From positions 226,013-290,012 of the forward strand of contig JAAFIP010000007.1 of NCBI GenBank assembly GCA_013297865.1: a stretch of 64,000 bases of DNA, read 5' to 3'. The notes beneath the pieces were generated by a model. The model was given only the letters and a program-made list of their open reading frames with translations. It was not told the DNA's origin and searched no databases. This document shows, in pieces, positions 1 through 8,199 of the stretch. The position numbers were made by a program, and so were the translations under genes. This DNA comes from Polaromonas sp. Lineage in GTDB: Bacteria > Pseudomonadota > Gammaproteobacteria > Burkholderiales > Burkholderiaceae_C. Position 1 is the stretch's first letter, and every line of letters starts with the position of its first letter.

Positions 1-121
1 GCGCTCAATCCGAGGTTAAGGTGAACACCCCCGTGCGCCTTCGGCGCTCCCCCCTCAAGGGGGCACCAGCAGCAGCCCGGCAAAGCCGGTTCTGCGCTGC
101 TTGCTTGCATAGAGTGATGGT
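1..121. repeat. Hairpin-rich intergenic segment upstream of the peptide ABC ATPases
   Basis: Three small inverted repeats follow one another: GCGCC/GGCGC around 35-47, a C-run/G-run stem around 49-63 and CCGG/CCGG around 77-89. Such stacked hairpins are common between genes in this group of bacteria and could end transcription or stabilise an mRNA end. No coding sequence is convincing here. The window starts inside this stretch, so its full extent is unknown. Confidence 0.4.
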
Positions 122-127
122 TTGGCT

Positions 128-1123
128 ATGAGTCTGCTTTCAGTTAAAAATCTAGTGGTTGAGTTTCCGCATCGCCGTGGTGACCTGCGGGCACTGGACG
201 GCATTTCGTTTGACATTGCGCCAGGAGAAATCCTGGGTGTGGTGGGCGAGTCGGGTGCGGGCAAGTCGCTCACCGGGGCTTCCATCATTGGCCTGCTGGA
301 GCCACCGGGGCGAATTGCCGGCGGCGAGATCCATCTGCAGGGCCAGCGTATTGACAATCTGCCCTATGAACAGATGCGCCATATCCGCGGCCGCAAGATT
401 GGCGCGATTTTTCAGGACCCGCTCACGTCGCTCAACCCGCTGTACAGCGTGGGCCGCCAGCTGATCGAGACGATCCAAACCCATCTGCCTGTCAACGCAG
501 CCGAGGCACGCCGCCGCGCGATTGAGCTGCTCAATGACACTGGCATTCCCGCAGCCGAGCAGCGCATTGACCACTACCCGCACCAGTTCTCTGGCGGTAT
601 GCGCCAGCGCGTGGTGATCGCACTGGCGCTGGCCGCAGAGCCGCAGCTGGTGGTGGCAGACGAGCCCACTACGGCGCTGGATGTGTCGATCCAGGCGCAG
701 ATCATCAGCCTGCTCAAGAACATCTGCAAATCGCGTGGCGCAGCCGTCATGCTGATCACCCACGACATGGGCGTGATTGCCGAGACCTGCGACCGGGTGG
801 CCGTGATGTATGCAGGCCGCATCGTCGAGATTGGCCCAGTGCACGAAGTGATCAACCATCCTGCCCATCCCTATACCGCTGGCTTGATGGCCGCGATTCC
901 CGACATCACGATCGACCGCGAGCATCTGCACCAGATCGAAGGCACCATGCCGCGCCTGAACGCAATTCCCGCAGGCTGCGCCTTCAACCCGCGTTGCAGC
1001 AAAACCTTTGGGCGCTGCACTACCGAGCGCCCCACGCTGATGGCGGCAGGGGCCACGCAAGCGGCTTGCTGGCTTACGCAGGCAGGTGCACCGGCACAGA
1101 CTGCCGCAGGAGTGGCAGCATGA
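128..1123 (+). CDS. Peptide/nickel-type ABC transporter ATP-binding protein (DppD-like)
   Basis: One of two cytoplasmic ATPases that drive an oligopeptide, dipeptide or nickel importer. In 331 residues it has Walker A GESGAGKS (40-47), a Q-loop near 95, signature FSGGMRQR (154-161), Walker B VVADEP (175-180) and the switch histidine H212. The C-terminal cysteine-containing region following HPAHPYT is typical of the OppD/DppD subfamily. A TTG at 122 is in frame, but ATG at 128 is the more ordinary start. The gene overlaps the next by the four bases ATGA, so the pair is translationally coupled. Permeases and a binding protein are not in the window and are probably upstream. The substrate cannot be told from the sequence. 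Confidence 0.9.
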   Translation: MSLLSVKNLVVEFPHRRGDLRALDGISFDIAPGEILGVVGESGAGKSLTGASIIGLLEPPGRIAGGEIHLQGQRIDNLPYEQMRHIRGRKIGAIFQDPLTSLNPLYSVGRQLIETIQTHLPVNAAEARRRAIELLNDTGIPAAEQRIDHYPHQFSGGMRQRVVIALALAAEPQLVVADEPTTALDVSIQAQIISLLKNICKSRGAAVMLITHDMGVIAETCDRVAVMYAGRIVEIGPVHEVINHPAHPYTAGLMAAIPDITIDREHLHQIEGTMPRLNAIPAGCAFNPRCSKTFGRCTTERPTLMAAGATQAACWLTQAGAPAQTAAGVAA

Positions 1124-2124
1124 GCGATACAAGCAAGGTATTGATCAAGGTCAGCGACATCGCGATGACCTTTGATGTCTCGCCGCCTTGGCTCACGCGC
1201 GTGGTGGAGCGCAAGCCCAAGCTCATGCTGCAGGCGGTGGACGGCGTGAGCTTTGAGATCGAAAAAGGCAAAACCCTGGCCCTGGTGGGCGAGTCAGGCT
1301 GTGGCAAAAGCACGGTAGCGCGCCTGATGGTGGGCCTGTACCAGCCCACCCGCGGCAGTTTTAGCTTTGACGGCATGGACGCCCACGCCACTTACGGCAG
1401 CCCGGCAGGGCGCAAGCTGCGCGAACGCATCCAGATGATCTTTCAGGACCCGTACGCCAGCCTGAACCCGCGCTGGAAGGTGGAAGACATTGTGGGCGAG
1501 CCGCTCAAGGAGCATGGCCTGATCGAGGACGCAGCGCAGTTGAAGGAGCGTGTCGGCCAGCTGCTCAGCTCGGTCGGCCTGTCGCCGCTGGACATGGTGA
1601 AATACCCGCACCAGTTCTCTGGCGGCCAGCGCCAGCGCATCTCGATTGCGCGCGCCCTGGCTACCGAGCCTGAGTTTCTGGTGTGTGACGAGCCCACCAG
1701 TGCGCTGGATGTGAGCGTGCAGGCGCAGGTGCTGAACATTATGAAAGACCTGCAGCGAAAGCAGGGCCTGACCTACCTGTTCATCAGCCACAACCTGGCC
1801 GTGGTGCGCCATGTGAGCGACCATGTGGGTGTGATGTATTTGGGCCGCCTGGTGGAGCTGGCTGACAAACACAGCCTGTTCAGCGCGCCCAAGCATCCTT
1901 ACACCAAGATGCTGCTGGACGCGATCCCGAAAATGCACGATACAGGCCGTGCCCGCACGCCCGTGCAGGGCGAGGTACCCAACCCGCTCAACCCGCCCAC
2001 CGGCTGCGCCTTCAACCCGCGCTGCCCGCATGTGAATGACCGCTGCAAAACCGAGCGCCCCGTGCTGCAGACCATTGGCGGCATCCAGATCGCCTGCCAT
2101 GCTGTGCAGGAAGGCAGAATTTAG
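1120..2124 (+). CDS. Peptide/nickel-type ABC transporter ATP-binding protein (DppF-like)
   Basis: Second ATPase of the same importer, 334 residues. Walker A GESGCGKST lies at 57-65, followed by the FSGGQRQR signature, the Walker B sequence VCDEP and the oligopeptide-transporter C-terminal extension with CAFNPRCP. The start is the ATG inside the ATGA overlap with the DppD-like gene; in-frame codons upstream belong to that gene. DppD/DppF-type proteins normally work as a heterodimer under two permeases. No further transporter gene follows, so this is probably the last gene of the operon. Confidence 0.9.
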   Translation: MSDTSKVLIKVSDIAMTFDVSPPWLTRVVERKPKLMLQAVDGVSFEIEKGKTLALVGESGCGKSTVARLMVGLYQPTRGSFSFDGMDAHATYGSPAGRKLRERIQMIFQDPYASLNPRWKVEDIVGEPLKEHGLIEDAAQLKERVGQLLSSVGLSPLDMVKYPHQFSGGQRQRISIARALATEPEFLVCDEPTSALDVSVQAQVLNIMKDLQRKQGLTYLFISHNLAVVRHVSDHVGVMYLGRLVELADKHSLFSAPKHPYTKMLLDAIPKMHDTGRARTPVQGEVPNPLNPPTGCAFNPRCPHVNDRCKTERPVLQTIGGIQIACHAVQEGRI

Positions 2125-2155
2125 CTGATAAAGCAGCAGTCATATGCTATTTAAA

Positions 2156-2193
2156 TCATAGCCGCTCCCGCGATATTCTATTGGGCTGGAGCC
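2156..2193 (+). repeat. Dispersed repeat copy 1, intergenic
   Basis: Perfect 20-base core CCCGCGATATTCTATTGGGC, preceded by TCATAGCCGCT and followed by TGGAGCC. It lies between the DppF-like gene and the DJ-1 family gene. Confidence 0.85.
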
Positions 2194-2356
2194 CTAAAGT
2201 CTTATAAATTCCGTAGTTTCAAGCGCCCGCTGAACCAGTGCCGCGCCTAGTAGAAATACTAGGTGTTGAAGTAGCCGGTTAATACCACCCGTCTGGCAGC
2301 GCGTCCCACAATGGATTGGCATATTGTTGTGCCGTCCCCATTGAAAGGAGTCCATC

Positions 2357-2935
2357 ATGGGAAAGAAACTGCTGATGCTGTGCGGAGATTTTGGTGAAGA
2401 CTATGAGGTCATGGTGCCTTTTCAGGCCTTGCAGGCCGTAGGCCATGCGGTGCACGCGGTGGCACCCGACAAAAAGGCGGGTGACTATGTGATGACAGCC
2501 ATCCATGATTTTGAAGGCCAGCAAACCTATAGCGAAAAGCCCGGCCACCGCTTCACGCTGAACTACAGCTTCGATGACGTGAAAATGGAGCAGTACGACG
2601 GCCTGGTCATTCCCGGAGGCCGCGCGCCAGAGTATCTGCGCAACCATGCCAAGGTAATGGCCATCGTTAAATATTTTCTGGCGGAAAACAAACCCGTGGC
2701 GGCGATCTGCCATGCTGCGCAAATGCTGGCTGCCAGCGGAATGATCAAAGGCCGCAAGGTGTCTGCCTATCCTGCCTGCCAGGCCGAGGTGGAGCTGGCA
2801 GGCGCAAGCTATGCCAACATTGCCATTGATGGCGCCGTTACCGACGGCAAGCTGGTCACGGCACCGGCCTGGCCCGCGCACCCCGCCTGGATCGCCCAGT
2901 ACCTGGCCGTGCTGGGCACGCAGATTACGCACTGA
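2357..2935 (+). CDS. DJ-1/PfpI family protein
   Basis: A 192-residue member of the DJ-1/PfpI glutamine-amidotransferase-like superfamily. The expected nucleophile cysteine is C118 in AICHAAQ, with a conserved acidic residue near E14 (GEDYE) and the loop [11 protein letters not shown] at about 85-95. Family members act as glyoxalases, deglycase-like enzymes, proteases or stress chaperones; the sequence does not decide among them. A good Shine-Dalgarno sequence (GAAAGGAG) precedes the ATG. It stands alone, with copies of the dispersed repeat on both sides of it and its downstream neighbour. Confidence 0.9.
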   Translation: MGKKLLMLCGDFGEDYEVMVPFQALQAVGHAVHAVAPDKKAGDYVMTAIHDFEGQQTYSEKPGHRFTLNYSFDDVKMEQYDGLVIPGGRAPEYLRNHAKVMAIVKYFLAENKPVAAICHAAQMLAASGMIKGRKVSAYPACQAEVELAGASYANIAIDGAVTDGKLVTAPAWPAHPAWIAQYLAVLGTQITH

Positions 2936-3016
2936 TACCTTGAGATGGGGCTGCACTGCTTGAAACTCAGACCCAGCCTGTCTATGCTCTAGCTGCCGTA
3001 ACAAGGAGATAAAACC

Positions 3017-3358
3017 ATGTGCGAAATTTTTATCAGTGCATCGCCCGACAGCTACGCCTCACGCACGCGCTCAGTGCGCCTGCATGGGGTGGTCACCAGC
3101 ATCCGGCTGGAAAATCTGTACTGGTCGGTGCTGGAAGAAATCGGCCAACGCGATGGCATGGGCGTGGTGCAGCTGATTGAAAAGCTCTACGACGAACTGG
3201 TCAGCGCGCGCGGCGAGGTGGGCAACTTCTCCTCTTTCCTGCGGGTGTGCGCAGGGCGCTACCTGTCGCTGCAGGCCCATGGCCGCATCCCGATGGATCT
3301 GCGCATACCGATCCGCTCGCTCAACCCCAGGCAGGTGCTCAGTGGTATGCAGCACTGA
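3017..3358 (+). CDS. Ribbon-helix-helix domain protein
   Basis: A 113-residue protein resembling the small RHH_4-type ribbon-helix-helix proteins. The segment around residues 20-60 (SVRLHGVVTSIRLENLYWSV, then the GMGVVQLIEKLYDE helix) gives a short strand followed by two helices. Such proteins are thought to bind DNA as dimers or serve as regulators, but targets are generally unknown. AAGGAG precedes the ATG. It may be cotranscribed with the DJ-1 protein 80 bases upstream. Confidence 0.75.
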   Translation: MCEIFISASPDSYASRTRSVRLHGVVTSIRLENLYWSVLEEIGQRDGMGVVQLIEKLYDELVSARGEVGNFSSFLRVCAGRYLSLQAHGRIPMDLRIPIRSLNPRQVLSGMQH

Positions 3359-3391
3359 GACTTTATTTGGCACACAATGCTACATTATTTG

Positions 3392-3427
3392 TAGCTGCTC
3401 CCGCGATATTCTATTGGCTTGCAGACC
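3392..3427 (+). repeat. Dispersed repeat copy 2, intergenic
   Basis: TAGCTGCT followed by CCCGCGATATTCTATTGG and a slightly altered end (CTTGCAGACC). It sits between the ribbon-helix-helix gene and the convergent hexR-like gene. Confidence 0.85.
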
Positions 3428-3494
3428 GATTTAATCATAAAAACGAGTCTGCAGCAGGCCTGTAACAAGTCTGCAGCCTGTGGCGCAGGCACGC

Positions 3495-4343
3495 TCAGGC
3501 GTAGCGTTTGCTGCGCAGATTGTTCTTCATTTCCTTGAGCGCGGGCTGCAGTCGCTCGCCACCGATGCGCAGTGCTACCGTGGTGGCCAGGATGTCGATG
3601 ATCAGCAGATGCAGCAGGCGCGAGACCATGGGGCTGTAGCGGTCATAGCCTTCGGGGTGGTCGGCGCTCAGGTGGATGTGACCTGCGCTGGCCAGCGGCG
3701 AGCCACTGGCAGTGATGACGATGGTGGTGGCGCCGTTTTTGCGGGCAATGTCGGTGGCGTCCATCAGGTCGCGCGTGCGCCCGGAGTTGCTGATCACAAT
3801 CACGCAGTCCTCTGGCCCCAGTGTGGAGGCACTCATCACCTGCATATGGCCATCGCTGTAGGCCAGGGACGTCACGCCGAGGCGGAAAAACTTGTGCTGC
3901 GCATCCTGCGCCACGATGCCCGAGTTGCCTACGCCGAAAAATTCAATGCGGCCGCGCTTCTCGTAGGTGTTAGCCAGCGCCACGCAGGCTTTTTCGATGG
4001 CAAAGCTGCTGGCGTCGTTGCGGTATTTCAGGAATGCGGCCACCGTGTTGTCGATCACCTTGACCAGCACATCACCCACTTTGTCGTCCACGTCCACGCT
4101 GCGGTGGATGAACGGCACGCCCTCGCTCACGCTGCCTGCCAGCTTGAGTTTGAAGTCGCTCAGTCCGTCGTAGCCCATGCTGCGGCAAAAGCGCACCACG
4201 GTGGGCTTGCTCACATGGGCGCGGTCGGACAGCTCGCTCACGGGCAGATTGGCGAAAGCTCGCGGGTCAGCCAGCACAAGCCTGCCCACACGCTGCTCGG
4301 CAGGTGCCAGTGAAGGCAAGGAGGCTTTGATGCGGTCTAGCAT
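3495..4343 (-). CDS. hexR: RpiR/HexR-family transcriptional regulator with SIS domain
   Basis: A 282-residue regulator: an RpiR-type helix-turn-helix (about 35-60, VSELSDRAHVSKPTVVRFCR) followed by a sugar-isomerase (SIS) domain (roughly 125-255, with the GNSGIVAQDA and SNSGRTRDL phosphosugar loops). HexR senses 2-keto-3-deoxy-6-phosphogluconate and controls glucose catabolism in proteobacteria. Its position directly downstream of zwf, beside sugar transporters, tal and pgi, supports that role here. The start MLDRIKAS is chosen because the longer reading frame adds a 36-residue proline-rich, low-complexity extension unlike the family. The orthology is inference from context and domain order. 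Confidence 0.82.
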   Translation of the reverse strand: MLDRIKASLPSLAPAEQRVGRLVLADPRAFANLPVSELSDRAHVSKPTVVRFCRSMGYDGLSDFKLKLAGSVSEGVPFIHRSVDVDDKVGDVLVKVIDNTVAAFLKYRNDASSFAIEKACVALANTYEKRGRIEFFGVGNSGIVAQDAQHKFFRLGVTSLAYSDGHMQVMSASTLGPEDCVIVISNSGRTRDLMDATDIARKNGATTIVITASGSPLASAGHIHLSADHPEGYDRYSPMVSRLLHLLIIDILATTVALRIGGERLQPALKEMKNNLRSKRYA

Positions 4344-4429
4344 GGTGTCTTTCGGGGTAGGGCTTTTTCGACGTAATGAAGTAGGGTGTGGGCAGTCAGG
4401 CAGATGGGCAGGGCGGTCTGCGAAGGGTG

Positions 4430-5887
4430 CTAGCGGGTTTCTTCTTCCCACGAATAGCCATCGCGCGCAATCATGGCGCTGGCAGCACTGGGCCCCCAGG
4501 TGCCTGCCGCGTAGCTGCGTGGTGGGATGGTGTCGTTGCGCCAGTGTTCCAGCACCGGTTCAACCCAGCGCCAGGCGGCTTCCTGCTCATCGCTGCGCAC
4601 AAACAGGTTCAGGCGGCCATCGATCACATCCAGCAGCAGGCGCTCATACGCGCCCACGCGCTCGGTGCCAAAGCGTTTGTCAAAGTCCAGGTCCAGCTGC
4701 GCGTAGCTCAGGCTGCCGGTGTCGCGGCGGTTGGCCTGGCCCTGGGCCAGCAGATGCAGCTCCAATCCGTCCTTGGGCTGCAGGTGGATCACCAGTTTGT
4801 TGGCAGCCCCATTGGGGGTTTTGAAAATAGGGTGGGGCGTGGCGCGGAAGTTGACGACGATATGCGCCTCACGGCCCGCCAGGCGTTTGCCAGTGCGGAT
4901 ATAAAAAGGCACACCCGCCCAGCGCCAGTTGGCAATCTCGGCGCGCAGGGCTACAAAGGTTTCGGTCTGGCTCTGTGGGTTGACGCCCGTCTCCTGCAGA
5001 TAGCCCGGAACGGCCTGGCCGGCCATGTTGCCAGCGGCATACTGGCCGCGCACCGCGTGCTGGTCCAGCGTGGTGGGCGTCCAGCGCACGAGCGAGCGCA
5101 GCACTTTGAGCTTTTCGTCGCGGATGGCATCGGCATGGGAATTGATCGGTGGCTCCATGGCGATGGCACACAGCAGCTGCAGCGCATGGTTTTGTACCAT
5201 GTCGCGCAGGGCGCCGATACCGTCGTAGTAGCCGCCGCGCTTTTCCACGCCCAGGCCCTCTGCCATCGTGATCTGGATATTGGCGATATGCTCGCGCCGC
5301 CAGACCGGCTCAAACAGGGCATTGCCAAAGCGCAGCGCCAGCAGGTTCTGCACCGAGGGCTTGCCCAGGTAATGGTCGATGCGGAAAATCTGCTTTTCGC
5401 TGAAATAGTGCAATACGGTCTGATTGATCTGGCGATTGCTGGTCAGATCCTGGCCCAGGGGCTTTTCCAGCACCACACGGGTACTGGCCGTGTTCAAGCC
5501 AGCTGCGCCCAGCTGCTCACAGACGGTGGTAAACAGATTGGGCGAGGTCGCCAGGTACATCACGGTGGTGTCTGCCGGGTGCTCGGACAGGCGCGCTTTG
5601 AGCGCAGCATAGTCCTCGGGCTTGGACAAGTCCATGCGCTGGTAGTGCAGCAAGGCAGCAAAGCGGTCAAACTCTTCGGCACTAGGGCGCTTGGCCAGCT
5701 CCACCTGATCAAACCGCGTTCGGATCAGCTCGCGGTATTGCGCATCAGTCATGGCGTCGCGTGCCACCCCCAGGATGCGGCCGTCTGGCGGCAGGGTGCC
5801 GTGACGAAAAGCCTGAAACAGGGCGGGCATGAGCTTGCGCCAGCTCAAATCACCCGTGCCACCAAATAAAACAAGATTAAAACTCAT
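4430..5887 (-). CDS. zwf: Glucose-6-phosphate 1-dehydrogenase
   Basis: Oxidises glucose 6-phosphate to 6-phosphogluconolactone with NAD(P)+, the first step of the oxidative pentose phosphate and Entner-Doudoroff routes. The 485-residue length is normal. The nucleotide-binding GGTGDLSWRK (9-18) is the local form of GASGDLxxRK, EKPLG is at 141-145, and the substrate-binding signature RIDHYLGK is at 169-176 with catalytic H172. It is divergent from the AfuA-like gene and followed by hexR 86 bases later. Its promoter region holds a GTTAC/GTAAC palindrome that could be a HexR operator. Confidence 0.97.
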   Translation of the reverse strand: MSFNLVLFGGTGDLSWRKLMPALFQAFRHGTLPPDGRILGVARDAMTDAQYRELIRTRFDQVELAKRPSAEEFDRFAALLHYQRMDLSKPEDYAALKARLSEHPADTTVMYLATSPNLFTTVCEQLGAAGLNTASTRVVLEKPLGQDLTSNRQINQTVLHYFSEKQIFRIDHYLGKPSVQNLLALRFGNALFEPVWRREHIANIQITMAEGLGVEKRGGYYDGIGALRDMVQNHALQLLCAIAMEPPINSHADAIRDEKLKVLRSLVRWTPTTLDQHAVRGQYAAGNMAGQAVPGYLQETGVNPQSQTETFVALRAEIANWRWAGVPFYIRTGKRLAGREAHIVVNFRATPHPIFKTPNGAANKLVIHLQPKDGLELHLLAQGQANRRDTGSLSYAQLDLDFDKRFGTERVGAYERLLLDVIDGRLNLFVRSDEQEAAWRWVEPVLEHWRNDTIPPRSYAAGTWGPSAASAMIARDGYSWEEETR

Positions 5888-5900
5888 GGTGATGTCATTT

Positions 5901-5918
5901 AGTTACCATAATGTAACT
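5901..5918. promoter_or_regulatory. Inverted repeat, candidate HexR operator in the zwf promoter
   Basis: AGTTAC and GTAACT form six-base arms around a six-base spacer (CATAAT). The right half overlaps the likely zwf -10 element. HexR and related RpiR regulators bind AT-rich palindromes of this general size. The assignment is inference from position next to zwf. Confidence 0.4.
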
Positions 5919-5939
5919 CAATTCCGTAACTTTTGACAA
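5910..5939 (-). promoter_or_regulatory. Predicted sigma-70 promoter of zwf
   Basis: On the minus strand TTGTCA (5934-5939) and TACATT (5910-5915) are separated by 18 bases, upstream of the zwf ATG at 5887. The -10 lies inside the AGTTAC/GTAACT palindrome. On the plus strand the overlapping TTGACA at 5933-5938 could be the -35 of the divergent AfuA-like gene, though no good -10 follows it. Confidence 0.4.
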
Positions 5940-6017
5940 GTGCGGTTTTGTCGAGTTAGGAAATACCCGGAGCATATTGCCTAGTAAATACCCTGTGGCC
6001 AGCAGGTTTCGAAACGG

Positions 6018-6040
6018 GTTACATTCCATGAATTGGTAAC
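6018..6040. promoter_or_regulatory. Second GTTAC/GTAAC dyad upstream of the AfuA-like gene
   Basis: GTTAC at 6018-6022 and GTAAC at 6036-6040 are inverted around 13 bases, just upstream of the ATG at 6054. The arms repeat those of the zwf palindrome, which suggests one regulator acts on both divergent genes. The spacing differs, so these may be separate half-sites. Confidence 0.3.
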
Positions 6041-6053
6041 TTAATTCCTATTA

Positions 6054-7079
6054 ATGATGCGATTCAGTACTTTAGTGTGTGGTGTTGTATGGGGCAGCAT
6101 GTTGAGCACTCCGGTGTTTGCGCAGCAAAGCCTGAATGTGATCTGCTCCGTGCAGGCAGAGCAGTGCAACATGGTGCAAACCGTGTTCTCGCGCATCACG
6201 GGCATCAAGGTCAACCTGGTGCACAAAGCCTCTGGCGAGGCTATTGCCCAGCTCAATGCCGAGCGCGCCAACCCGAAAACCGACGTCTGGTACGGCGGCA
6301 CAGGTGACCCGCATATGCAGGCGGCAGAGATGGGCCTGACTACGCAATACAAGTCGCCCACTTTGCCCTCGCTGTATGACTGGGCGCAAAAGCAGGCAGC
6401 ACAAAGCGGCTACAAAACCGTAGGCATCTATTCTGGCCCTCTGGGTTTCAGTTACAACACCGAAGGCCTGGCCAAGAAAAACCTGCAGCCACCCAAGTGC
6501 TGGGCCGACCTGCTGGACCCCAAATGGAAAGGTGAAATCCAGGCACCGAACCCCAACACCTCAGGAACGGCCTATGTGCAGGTAGCCACACTGGTGCAGT
6601 TGATGGGGGAAGACAAGGCATTCAATTATCTGAAAGCCCTGCATAAAAACATCAGTCAGTACACCCGCTCGGGGGCGGCCCCGGTCAAGAATGCAGCCCG
6701 GGGCGAGAACCTGATTGGCGTGGCTTTTGCCCACGAAGCAGCGGTGGAATTTGCCAACGGTTTCCCTGTGGTGGCCAATTCCCCCTGCGAGGGCACGGGC
6801 GCAGAGATCGGCTCGATGAGCATCATCAAAGGCGCACGCAACAGCGAGGCGGCCCAAAGATTTTATGAATGGGCGCTGACGCCTGCAGCGCAGGAGCTGG
6901 GCGTGGCGACCAAGCAGTTCCAGTTGCCCAGCAACAAAGCCACCAAGCTGGACCCGCGCATGCCAGACTTTAAAAAGGTCAAGATGATTGACTACGACTA
7001 TGCCAAATACGGCTCGTCTGCAGAGCGCAAACGCCTGATTGAGCGCTGGGAAAAAGATGTCAACGCACAGCCGCGCTAG
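6054..7079 (+). CDS. AfuA-like ABC transporter substrate-binding protein, copy 1
   Basis: Periplasmic binding protein of 341 residues with a signal peptide ending near VFA/QQ (residue 23). It is a close paralogue of the next gene, sharing the start NVICSVQAEQCN, GGTGDPHMQAAE, GIYSGPLGFSYNTE and GTGAEIGSMSIIKG. Homologues are usually annotated as iron(III) binders, but the AfuA branch binds hexose phosphates, and this gene lies beside zwf. In place of the FVHD found in copy 2 it has FAHE (H227-E228), with E251 at the same spacing, so its ligand may differ. ATG codons at 6054 and 6057 are both possible starts. Confidence 0.85.
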   Translation: MMRFSTLVCGVVWGSMLSTPVFAQQSLNVICSVQAEQCNMVQTVFSRITGIKVNLVHKASGEAIAQLNAERANPKTDVWYGGTGDPHMQAAEMGLTTQYKSPTLPSLYDWAQKQAAQSGYKTVGIYSGPLGFSYNTEGLAKKNLQPPKCWADLLDPKWKGEIQAPNPNTSGTAYVQVATLVQLMGEDKAFNYLKALHKNISQYTRSGAAPVKNAARGENLIGVAFAHEAAVEFANGFPVVANSPCEGTGAEIGSMSIIKGARNSEAAQRFYEWALTPAAQELGVATKQFQLPSNKATKLDPRMPDFKKVKMIDYDYAKYGSSAERKRLIERWEKDVNAQPR

Positions 7080-7129
7080 GCACCCGGCCATAACGCTCCA
7101 TCCCCTGTAATTTACTTTTGAGGAAAACC

Positions 7130-8140
7130 ATGAAAAAACTCTTTGCCCTGTCGTGTCTGGCCCTTGCCGCAGGCGTGAGCCAGGCCCAAACCGTCAATGT
7201 GATCTGCTCGGTTCAGGCCGAGTGGTGCAACATGATTGGCACCGTGTATGCCAAAACCACAGGCACCAAGATCAATATCTCGATGAAGGGCTCTGGCGAG
7301 GCGCTGGCGCAATTGATCGCCGAGAAAGACAACCCCAAAACCGATATCTGGTTTGGCGGCACCGGCGACCCGCATCTGCAGGCCGCTGAGCAAAACCTCA
7401 CCTTGGAGTACAAATCTCCCGCCATGGCACAGCTGTATCCCTGGGCGCAAGATCAGGCCAAGCAGTCGGGTTTTAAAACTGTGGGCATCTACTCTGGCCC
7501 GCTGGGCTTTGGCTACAACACCGAGCTGGTCGCCAAGAAAAAACTGCAGGTGCCCAAGACCTGGAATGATCTGCTCAACCCGGCGTTCAAAGGCGAAATC
7601 CAGGTGGCCAACCCGGCCTCTAGCGGCACGGCCTACACCATGGTGGCCACGCTGGTGCAGCTCATGGGCGAAGACAAGGCCTTTGACTACATGAAGCAAC
7701 TGCACAAGAACATCAGCCAGTACACCCGCAGTGGCACCGGCCCCATCAAGGCGGTGGCGCGTGGTGAGACCACGGTGTCCATCAGCTTTGTGCACGACGG
7801 CCCAGGTGAAAAAATGCAGGGTTTTCCAATCGATACCATCACGCCAGCGGACGGCACGGGTGCGGAGATTGGCTCCATGAGCATCATCAAGGGCTCACGC
7901 AATCTGGAGGCCGCGCAAAAGTTCTACGAATGGGCGCTTACGCCAGCAGCCCAGGAGATGGCAGCGGCAGCCAAGCAGTTCCAGTTGCCCTCCAACAAGG
8001 GGGCCAAGAACGATCCACGGATTCCTGACTTCAAAAAGATCAAGTTCATCAATTACGACTATGCCAAATACGGCTCGTCTGCCGAGCGCCGCCGCCTGAT
8101 TGCCAAGTGGGAAAAAGAAGTCAACTCGCTGCCGCGCTGA
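7130..8140 (+). CDS. AfuA-like ABC transporter substrate-binding protein, copy 2
   Basis: Second periplasmic binding protein, 336 residues, with signal peptide MKKLFALSCLALAAGVSQAQ cleaved near residue 20. The start is ATG 7130, preceded by GAGGAAAA; a TTG 12 bases upstream would overlap this ribosome binding site. It carries FVHD (H222, D223) and E246. As I recall the AfuA structure, residues with this His-Asp and a Glu 24 positions after the His contact the sugar. With the permease and ATPase genes downstream it forms a complete importer. The alternative is ferric iron, the usual automatic annotation. Confidence 0.87.
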   Translation: MKKLFALSCLALAAGVSQAQTVNVICSVQAEWCNMIGTVYAKTTGTKINISMKGSGEALAQLIAEKDNPKTDIWFGGTGDPHLQAAEQNLTLEYKSPAMAQLYPWAQDQAKQSGFKTVGIYSGPLGFGYNTELVAKKKLQVPKTWNDLLNPAFKGEIQVANPASSGTAYTMVATLVQLMGEDKAFDYMKQLHKNISQYTRSGTGPIKAVARGETTVSISFVHDGPGEKMQGFPIDTITPADGTGAEIGSMSIIKGSRNLEAAQKFYEWALTPAAQEMAAAAKQFQLPSNKGAKNDPRIPDFKKIKFINYDYAKYGSSAERRRLIAKWEKEVNSLPR

Positions 8141-8199
8141 CACACGGATTTGCACAAGAACATGCCTGGCACACAGGGCACAAAAACCTCTGAGCTGCA

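Noticed and set aside
4388..5869. Long plus-strand frame opposite zwf (about 490 codons), and similar long frames opposite the AfuB-like gene (8059-9693), pgi (18994-20652) and secA (33339-34949)
   Set aside because: These are antisense shadows of high-GC genes: no family similarity, skewed composition rich in His, Arg, Ala and Gln, and exact overlap with well-supported genes.
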